Made by a program: the position numbers and the translations under genes. Positions 1 to 5,411 of a stretch of DNA of 6,794 nucleotides are shown in pieces (within the stretch, counting starts at the first letter, position 1; each line of letters opens with the position of its first letter). The stretch covers positions 1 through 6,794 of the forward strand of contig JAJQBF010000248.1 in NCBI GenBank assembly GCA_021203425.1. Reading direction: 5' to 3'. Origin of the DNA: Clostridiales bacterium. Its GTDB lineage: Bacteria; Bacillota; Clostridia; Lachnospirales; CAG-274. A model generated the notes under the pieces. That model was not told the origin of the DNA, ran no database searches, and saw nothing but the letters and a program-made list of their open reading frames with translations.

Positions 1-11
1 TTTATCTACAG

Positions 12-18
12 AAAGGAG
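12..18 (+). promoter_or_regulatory. Ribosome binding site of the large GLUG surface protein
   Basis: AAAGGAG lies 6 bases upstream of the ATG at 25, a near-perfect Shine-Dalgarno sequence for a Gram-positive host. It fixes the start of the first gene, and the encoded N-terminus is a good signal peptide. The promoter must lie before the window. Confidence 0.9.
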
Positions 19-24
19 AACAAA

Positions 25-3000
25 ATGAAGAAACGATTACTTAGTTTATTAATGGCTGTAGTAATGTTATTTTCTCTATTGACAGTAAATGTCTTTGCCG
101 AAGAAGACAATACAACGGATGAAACAGAAACTGTCATTTATGAAGATGGAGAAGATCACGTTGAATTCTGCCCTGAAGTGACTGTATATGAAGCTGAGTC
201 AGATTATCAAGTTCTGCATATTGATGTTGATGAATCTAATATTGCTGAAATATATTATACGGCTGTATCAGATTGTTCATTAACATTAAACGTTATTGAT
301 GATGATTCAGACAGTATAGTCAATACTGTTACGTCAAGTGCAGCTGCCGGAGAAAGCGTAATCATTTCGGTTAATATAGGGTCGGTGCCCGAATATTATT
401 ATATAGACGCTTTCTTGGAAACCGGGGGAACTGCCCTCAGCGAAACTCTTACATATTCTGATAAAACTCGTGAATATCAGGAATTTTTGAGTATGGAAAT
501 TAATGATGAGGATTTCAGTGATAATGTAATTATTGATTTCGGTGCAGGCAGCGACGGACTTGAAAATTTCATTGCGGTAAGTGAAGATGTAAAAGTTGTT
601 TATGTAGATTCCATGGACGATGTAGAAATTGAAAATGACTATGTTGATGAAGATGATATTGCTTTATTTTCCGTAGCTGATGAAAAAACAACTTATACAT
701 TTACGGATGTTGAGGACGAAGAAGTTTTAAAAAGCATTGAAGAAGGCGACAAGGTGTTAATTGTTCCTATGGACGATGCCTTACAGTTAAGGGCTCTTGT
801 TGCTGCAGAAACAGATGTTGTTACCTTATTTGACGGCGAAGAGGTTGTGTCTGTTACGGCTTCCGATGATGAAGAAGATGCAGATGCGGAATATTTCGAT
901 TATGCAAGAATCCATCTTGAAGAAGAAATAGAGAACCCCGACATTGATTTTTCCGAAATGGACGAGGAACTGGAGCTTGTTGAGGAAAATGACGATTATG
1001 CCACAATTGTGTGGTCTGATGAAGTTGATTCCCTTGATACTGATGAAGATGATGCTGATGAAGATGAAGAAGCTGAATTATTCGGTACTATAGGGGGTGA
1101 CCCTGTAAGCTATGATAAAACGGCAACTAAAACAGTTGAAACAGAAAAAAGCAAGGTTACCATAAAGGATCAGCTTTCTGCTAAATTGACTGTTACTATT
1201 ACATATGATTGGTTGGTCACCTTAAGAAGTGCCGGTATATCGGCAAAAATGAGTGCCACAAACAATTTAACAATTACTGCTTCGGGTTCTGCTTCCGTGT
1301 CTAAAAATTGGACATTGGGTTATGTAACTGTTTATGGGGCATCTTTTCCGATTAAGTTATATGCTGAAGTCGGCATAAGTGCTAAACTTGATGCTTCGGC
1401 AACACAAACAGCCACTGCAGAGGTTGGTGCTACATGGACTAAATCCGGAAAAGTTACTCCTTATGTATCAAAAAGTGCCAGTTCAACATATAAGTTTTTA
1501 GTAGAAGGTACATTAACTTGTAAAATAGGCGTAGGGACAGATAAGACATTTTCTCCAGATTTTAAACTCTTTTCGATTAAAGCCGAAGCGGGGGTTCAAG
1601 CCGGAGTGCAGCTAACCGGAACTGTCTCAAAGAGTACTTCAAGTGAAAAAACACATGAATGTGATTTCTGTATGGCAGGAAATGCAAAAGTATATTATAA
1701 AGGAAATATTCTTCTAAAAATAAACAGTTCTACGAAACTTGATAAAGATTTTTCAGGTACAAGCAGTGCATTTGCAACCTTCCATATATCAAAAAGAGAC
1801 GGCACTTGGTACTATGGAAAAGGTGCTTGTGATTATTACAGCTACAAAGTAACATTTAAAGTCACAAATTCAAGCGGCAAGGCTTTATCGGGAGTTGCCA
1901 TATATAAAGGTTCAACAAATTCAACAAAACTGGGAACAACAGGCTCAAAAGGTACATACAGCAAGAAAATTCTCAGAGGAACCTATACATTTAAGGCTAA
2001 AAAGTCGGGCTACACCACGTTATCAAAGAAATATACTGTTTCAAATACCGGTACTGTTACATTCAAGATGTCAAAAAATTCGGGAGCAAATGAAACATAC
2101 TATACTATAGATAACTTGTTGGAACTTACGGACAGCGAATATGAGGAATTAACAGCGGATCAGGATAATCTTCACGATATTATATTTATGATAGAAGATG
2201 AAGATGACCTTGTTAAATTATCTAACTTTGTTAATACAAGCGGAAAAGATACAACAGGTCTTAGGTTTGTATTAAACAGTTCTTCGGGTACCATGGATTT
2301 AAGTTCATCGGATTTCAGCCCCATAGGAACAGAATCCAATCCCTTTAAAGGAGAGTTAGACGGAAACAGTTTTGTTATAACAGGTTTGAATATTAACAAC
2401 AGTTCAAACGGTTCAGGCTTGTTCGGAAATGTAAGCGGTGCATATATTTACAATTTGGGAATTGAAAATGCTGTTGTAAACGGAGCAGCCAATACAGGTA
2501 TTTTGGTTGGATATGCCGATGAAGAGACAATTATTAAAAACTGCTATGCAACCGGAACAGTTTCGGGAAGTTCAAATGTGGGCGGTTTAGCCGGTGTATC
2601 AAAGAAATCTGAAATTACAAACTGCTATACAACAGCAGATATTTCAGGAAGCAGCAGTGTGGGCGGCATTGTCGGTTCTATGGAACATACAGCAAGCCTC
2701 GGTTGTTTAAGCAACAGCTATTCAACGGGAGATATACAGTCAAGCGGCACTGTCGGCGGTGTTGTGGGCAGCATGACATATTCAGGCGCTGTTTCAGAAG
2801 ATGACACCTCAGATGATACAACGGAAGATGACACCGAAGAAAGCGATTCCGAAGAAGATTTGGTATTTACGGGAATACAGTATAGTTATTACCTTGATAC
2901 AACGGCATCGGAAGCTGTCGGCAGCAGTGATTCTTCAAATGTAATAATTGCTTATTCCGTAAACGAAGATCAGGCAGCAGGCATAGATACTGAGGAATAT

Positions 3001-3063
3001 ATAAGTGATGATACCGATAGCTTTGCTTTTGCTTATACATTAAAGGATGCATTAAATGCTTGA
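25..3063 (+). CDS. N-terminal segment of secreted GLUG-repeat surface protein (1012 aa)
   Basis: Residues 1-25 are a signal peptide (MKKR, hydrophobic core, cleavage after VFA), so the product is exported. Residues 26 to about 355 are unusually acidic; in 338-353, 11 of 16 residues are Asp or Glu. Residues about 355-605 are beta-rich and Ser/Thr/Ala/Lys-rich, with Cys546-x-x-Cys549 and Cys602; this resembles a module I recall from other large clostridial secreted proteins just before a carboxypeptidase-regulatory-like domain, but I cannot name it. Residues about 606-682 look like that regulatory-like (SpaA/PEGA-like) beta-sandwich (KVTFKVTNSSGKALSGVAIY...). Residues about 728-923 are a GLUG module, with an entry segment FSPIGTESNPFKGELDGN and repeats ending GILVGYA, GGLAGVS, GGIVGSM and GGVVGSM. 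An acidic spacer follows. The TGA at 3061 ends the frame before the module's usual closing motif, so this segment is probably a truncated protein. It has no wall anchor of its own. The role is likely adhesive, at low certainty. Confidence 0.85.
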   Translation: MKKRLLSLLMAVVMLFSLLTVNVFAEEDNTTDETETVIYEDGEDHVEFCPEVTVYEAESDYQVLHIDVDESNIAEIYYTAVSDCSLTLNVIDDDSDSIVNTVTSSAAAGESVIISVNIGSVPEYYYIDAFLETGGTALSETLTYSDKTREYQEFLSMEINDEDFSDNVIIDFGAGSDGLENFIAVSEDVKVVYVDSMDDVEIENDYVDEDDIALFSVADEKTTYTFTDVEDEEVLKSIEEGDKVLIVPMDDALQLRALVAAETDVVTLFDGEEVVSVTASDDEEDADAEYFDYARIHLEEEIENPDIDFSEMDEELELVEENDDYATIVWSDEVDSLDTDEDDADEDEEAELFGTIGGDPVSYDKTATKTVETEKSKVTIKDQLSAKLTVTITYDWLVTLRSAGISAKMSATNNLTITASGSASVSKNWTLGYVTVYGASFPIKLYAEVGISAKLDASATQTATAEVGATWTKSGKVTPYVSKSASSTYKFLVEGTLTCKIGVGTDKTFSPDFKLFSIKAEAGVQAGVQLTGTVSKSTSSEKTHECDFCMAGNAKVYYKGNILLKINSSTKLDKDFSGTSSAFATFHISKRDGTWYYGKGACDYYSYKVTFKVTNSSGKALSGVAIYKGSTNSTKLGTTGSKGTYSKKILRGTYTFKAKKSGYTTLSKKYTVSNTGTVTFKMSKNSGANETYYTIDNLLELTDSEYEELTADQDNLHDIIFMIEDEDDLVKLSNFVNTSGKDTTGLRFVLNSSSGTMDLSSSDFSPIGTESNPFKGELDGNSFVITGLNINNSSNGSGLFGNVSGAYIYNLGIENAVVNGAANTGILVGYADEETIIKNCYATGTVSGSSNVGGLAGVSKKSEITNCYTTADISGSSSVGGIVGSMEHTASLGCLSNSYSTGDIQSSGTVGGVVGSMTYSGAVSEDDTSDDTTEDDTEESDSEEDLVFTGIQYSYYLDTTASEAVGSSDSSNVIIAYSVNEDQAAGIDTEEYISDDTDSFAFAYTLKDALNA
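3061..3063 (+). other. In-frame TGA interrupting the surface protein (codon 1013)
   Basis: The frame continues directly after TGA with CISFGNISDEELTETDEDDD and then the GLUG-module closing segment EWYDDVSLTNGGYPLF. No Shine-Dalgarno site precedes the GTG at 3139, the first start-type codon used to open a separate frame. A one-base change from several sense codons would produce this stop. It is classed as a nonsense lesion or recoding site, with the choice unresolved. Confidence 0.8.
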
Positions 3064-3138
3064 TGTATTTCATTCGGTAATATCTCTGATGAAGAATTAA
3101 CGGAAACAGATGAAGATGATGATACAGAAACAACTGTT

Positions 3139-4467
3139 GTGACGGGAAATGCTTATAAAGAATGGTATGACGATGTAAGTTTAACTAACGGCGGTTATCC
3201 ACTGTTTGCTGAAAAATCACCTGTTTATGAACTGACAGTAAATTATGTATACGATGACGGTTCAGAAGCTATGCCGTCGGTTGTCCTTTATCTTGAAGAA
3301 GGACAGGCATATGATGTTGATTCATATATAATAAACGGTTACAGCACAGATGATATTGAGTATACAGGTGTTATGCCGGCAAATGACTTGGAATTAAGAG
3401 TTATTTACTCAAAAAACGAAACCTTTGACGGTTCGGTATCAGAACTTTCATCAAGCAGCTCAGAGGCAGAAAGCGGTCAGATCTACAGCGTAAGCAGCAC
3501 AGCAGATTTAACGGCTCTTGCCGAGTATGTAAATGCAGGTAAAAATACAAGCGGTGTTACATTTAAGCAAACAGCAAGTCTTGACATGACAGATGTCAGC
3601 TTTACACCTATAGGCACTGAATCAGCTCATTTTGAGGGTACTTATGACGGAAACTATAAAGAAATATCCGGTATGACATATACAGGCGGTGCTGATTATT
3701 CAGGTTTGTTCGGCTATGCAGACAATGCTTGCTTTGAAAATATGTATTTATCCGGAACATATTCGGGCGGCAATTATACAGGCGGTATAGTCGGCTACGC
3801 AGAAAACAGCAGTATTGACAATGTTGTTTTATCTGAATTAACGGTTGCAGGCGGCAATTATACAGGCGGTATAATAGGATATGCGGTATCGTCTTCTGTT
3901 AATGCAAGCAGTGTAGACGGCAGTGTTTCCGGCAGCAGCTATGTAGGCGGCATTGCCGGGGCAATAAGTAATACTGATGTTAAGAATGTTTCAAACAACA
4001 GCATTGTAACGGGCGGCAGTTATGTAGGCGGTACTTGCGGAAATGCTTTATCGGGCGAAATTATAAACTGCTATAATCTGGGTACTGTCAGCAGCACTGC
4101 TTCAAATGCAGGAGGTATTGCAGGAGCAGTTGATTCAGTGGAAATTGAAAACTGCTATAATGCAGGCAGCATTTCCGGTTCAAGCAATGTAGGTTCACTT
4201 GCAGGCACAGGAACGGAAAGTGTTACATCTAATTATTATCTTGAAGGTACGGCATCTGCTTCTGTAGGCTCAGGTTCAGAAGGAACAAACATAGTATTTA
4301 CTTCTGAAACAATAGATGACATCACAGAAGGATTAAATTCGTGGATTGAAAGTGCCAATACATCAGGATTGTATAAATGGTATGTGGGCGATGAAAGTAT
4401 ATATCCTGTTTTCGGAGCTTTGGATAACGACTGGCTTACCGATTACAGTGTTTCTCGAGTACACTGA
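3139..4467 (+). CDS. Continuation of the GLUG surface protein: MucBP-like domain and second GLUG module
   Basis: This segment is in frame with 25-3063 and open from 3064; the GTG at 3139 is simply the first start-type codon and has no ribosome site or signal peptide. It begins with the closing part of GLUG module 1 (WYDDVSLTNGGYPLF). At about 3226-3411 comes a small domain of MucBP or InlB-B-repeat type (LTVNYVYDDG..., GYSTDD, GVMPANDLELRVIY). A Ser-rich spacer leads to GLUG module 2 at about 3481-4220, with entry segment FTPIGTESAHFEGTYDGN and repeats GLFGYA, GGIVGYA, GGIIGYA, GGIAGAI, GGTCGNA, GGIAGAV and GSLAGTG. NCYNLG and NCYNAG are typical inter-repeat motifs. It closes with YKWYVGDESIYPVFG at about 4372-4416. 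GLUG modules are known from bacterial secreted and surface proteins, where they form beta-solenoid-like repeats. It is probably not translated on its own unless the upstream TGA is read through. Confidence 0.7.
   Translation: MTGNAYKEWYDDVSLTNGGYPLFAEKSPVYELTVNYVYDDGSEAMPSVVLYLEEGQAYDVDSYIINGYSTDDIEYTGVMPANDLELRVIYSKNETFDGSVSELSSSSSEAESGQIYSVSSTADLTALAEYVNAGKNTSGVTFKQTASLDMTDVSFTPIGTESAHFEGTYDGNYKEISGMTYTGGADYSGLFGYADNACFENMYLSGTYSGGNYTGGIVGYAENSSIDNVVLSELTVAGGNYTGGIIGYAVSSSVNASSVDGSVSGSSYVGGIAGAISNTDVKNVSNNSIVTGGSYVGGTCGNALSGEIINCYNLGTVSSTASNAGGIAGAVDSVEIENCYNAGSISGSSNVGSLAGTGTESVTSNYYLEGTASASVGSGSEGTNIVFTSETIDDITEGLNSWIESANTSGLYKWYVGDESIYPVFGALDNDWLTDYSVSRVH
4465..4467 (+). other. Second in-frame TGA in the surface protein (codon 1481)
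   Basis: TGA follows ...DYSVSRVH, and the same frame resumes as HSHTIMNEDSIVYAAVYSSS. A local alternative is visible: the neighbouring frame from 4458 to 4487 reads SSTLTFTYNNE, a more natural beta strand, and NEDSIVYAAVY then continues in the original frame. The stop may therefore be a point mutation, or the by-product of a pair of compensating small indels near 4450-4463 and 4483-4490. The base after this TGA is C, the context known to be leakiest in bacteria. Confidence 0.7.
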
Positions 4468-4482
4468 CATTCACATACAATA

Positions 4483-4668
4483 ATGAATGAAGATTCTATT
4501 GTATATGCGGCTGTATACTCATCAAGCGGCAAACTTGCCAGTATAAATTCATATACAGACGGCGGCACATACAGTGTCAGCTTATCTGACGGCGGATATG
4601 CAAGAATTTATATTTGGAACAAATCAACTCAGGAACCTGTAGATGATGATGTTACCATAAATGCTTAA
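4483..4668 (+). CDS. C-terminal beta domain of the GLUG surface protein
   Basis: This is the last part of the large frame, ending with TAA at 4666. The 61 residues (NEDSIVYAAVYSSSGKLASI ... ARIYIWNKSTQEPV) look like the short C-terminal domain found on many clostridial secreted proteins, where a pattern of 'AlYd.nGkL' followed by 'vkvFlW....PL' is common; this comparison is from memory of such proteins and not from a search. There is no LPxTG, SLH or dockerin motif, so how the intact protein would be held at the surface is unclear. The ATG at 4483 has no ribosome binding site, and a 61-aa separate gene is unlikely. Confidence 0.6.
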   Translation: MNEDSIVYAAVYSSSGKLASINSYTDGGTYSVSLSDGGYARIYIWNKSTQEPVDDDVTINA

Positions 4669-4672
4669 CAGG

Positions 4673-4680
4673 AAAGGAGG
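4673..4680 (+). promoter_or_regulatory. Ribosome binding site of the dockerin-like protein
   Basis: AAAGGAGG, extended by GG, lies 5 to 8 bases before the ATG at 4689. It is a very strong Shine-Dalgarno site located only a few bases after the TAA of the preceding frame, which supports both the start choice and co-transcription with that gene. Confidence 0.9.
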
Positions 4681-4688
4681 GGCTGAAA

Positions 4689-5168
4689 ATGATTAAATAT
4701 TTAACTGCGGCAGTGTTTGGCTTATTTACGGTCATGTGTTTAGGCTTTAATGTATATGCGGCTTCTGATATAGAAATTACATCTTTTGAACAAGCCTCAG
4801 ACGGAGTTGTTTCCGTTTCCTGCTCAATATCCGATGCCGATGACAGCCAAAGAATAACCGTTGTTTCCTGTGAAGCAGATGACGAAACTTATACCGAAGA
4901 TGTTGTATTTATAGACCAGTTAACACCGGAAATATCCGATGATACATTTTCATTTGAGTTTACACCGGCAGACTGGGTAACTTCCGGCAAAAGCTACATT
5001 CTGCGTGTGGGCGGCGACGGCATAACTACTCCGGCTGAACTTGTTGTTGTGTACGCAAATGGATATATTGCAATAGCGGGTGATGTAAATAGAGATATAT
5101 ATGTAAATATGAGAGATGTTATTCTACTGAGACAATATCTTGCCGGATATGATGTTTCTTTAGGTTAA
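4689..5168 (+). CDS. Secreted protein with Ig-like body and a single dockerin repeat
   Basis: The 159-aa product has a signal peptide (residues 1-24, cleavage near NVYA). Residues about 27-123 form a beta-rich, Ig/fibronectin-like body with two Cys (SVSCSISDADD, VVSCEADDE) that could pair. The last 29 residues are dockerin-like: GDVNRDIYVNMRDVILLRQY followed by LAGYDVSLG. The calcium loop pattern D-x-N-x-D-x-x-x-N-x-x-D is complete at D132, N134, D136, N140 and D143, although the glycine usual after the third ligand is Ile. Known dockerins have two such repeats of about 22 residues; here the gene ends after one, and no second repeat is found in any frame between the TAA and the next gene. Either half has been lost or this is a one-repeat variant. 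It lies 20 bases after the surface-protein frame and 27 bases before a cohesin-like gene, its obvious candidate partner. No enzyme domain is present, so it could be an adaptor or surface-bound binding protein. Confidence 0.85.
   Translation: MIKYLTAAVFGLFTVMCLGFNVYAASDIEITSFEQASDGVVSVSCSISDADDSQRITVVSCEADDETYTEDVVFIDQLTPEISDDTFSFEFTPADWVTSGKSYILRVGGDGITTPAELVVVYANGYIAIAGDVNRDIYVNMRDVILLRQYLAGYDVSLG
5079..5165 (+). other. Single (half) dockerin repeat
   Basis: This region encodes the final 29 residues of the preceding gene. All five side-chain ligand positions of one F-hand calcium loop are present, followed by the helix VILLRQYLAG typical of clostridial type I dockerins. The duplicated second half is absent. 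Confidence 0.8.
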
Positions 5169-5181
5169 ATTATTTATAAAC

Positions 5182-5187
5182 AGGAGG
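5182..5187 (+). promoter_or_regulatory. Ribosome binding site of the cohesin/stalk protein
   Basis: AGGAGG lies 8 bases before the ATG at 5196. This site shows that translation of the third gene begins at 5196, which encodes a signal peptide, and not at the ATG at 5412, which has no such site upstream. It is the key evidence that the TAA at 5358 falls inside a gene. Confidence 0.9.
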
Positions 5188-5357
5188 AAATATAAATGAA
5201 CAGATTTAAAAAAGTTATAGGAATAATGCTTGTAATTGTTATGGGTTTATCATTCAGTGTGTTGACAAATGCCGATGATACAATTGCAAAATTCACTTTA
5301 ACATTAAGTTCTGAAGAAATAAATGCAGGTGAAGAGTTTACTGTTTCAGTTGACTTA

Positions 5358-5360
5358 TAA
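5358..5360 (+). other. In-frame TAA in the cohesin-like domain (codon 55)
   Basis: The frame from the ATG at 5196 reads ...GEEFTVSVDL, then TAA, then SNPGICAFRYILTYDNTMV. The two halves together make a normal cohesin N-terminal region, and both lie in the same frame with no gap. A single base change (for example TCA to TAA or AAA to TAA) explains it. Confidence 0.85.
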
Positions 5361-5411
5361 AGTAATCCCGGAATATGTGCTTTCAGATATATACTTACAT
5401 ATGATAACACA

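Larger units (their letters stand above)
25..4668 (+). pseudogene. Large secreted GLUG-repeat surface protein, one frame cut by two in-frame TGA codons
   Basis: The three open segments 25-3063, 3139-4467 and 4483-4668 are all in the same frame, separated only by TGA at codons 1013 and 1481. Read through, the frame has 1547 sense or interrupted codons before a TAA at 4666. Neither downstream segment has a Shine-Dalgarno site or a signal peptide, so neither is likely to be an independent gene. The protein-level layout also continues across the stops: the first GLUG module lacks its closing W...NGGYP-type segment until after the first TGA, and acidic Asp/Glu/Thr spacer sequence flanks that TGA on both sides. 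The simplest reading is an ancestral single gene for a huge cell-surface protein, now disrupted. Consensus error or stop readthrough remain possible. The frame between the stops shows no other disruption, except an ambiguous patch at about 4450-4490. The function is probably adhesion or surface structure, inferred only from repeat type. Confidence 0.75.

Noticed and set aside
3061..3110. Selenocysteine insertion at the TGA-TGT pair
   Set aside because: No convincing stem-loop of the bacterial SECIS type sits at the required distance; the only pairing seen is a short bulged stem. The flanking protein is a surface repeat protein with no redox motif here.
3061..4467. TGA read as an ordinary amino acid through a changed genetic code
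   Set aside because: All ten Trp codons visible in the large gene are TGG, TGA occurs only twice in about 1,550 codons, and a third lesion is TAA. A reassigned TGA in an AT-rich genome should be far more frequent.
3139..4467. Independent gene starting at GTG 3139
   Set aside because: There is no Shine-Dalgarno site and no signal peptide, and the frame is already open from 3064 in register with the upstream gene. The segment begins in the middle of a GLUG-module closing motif.
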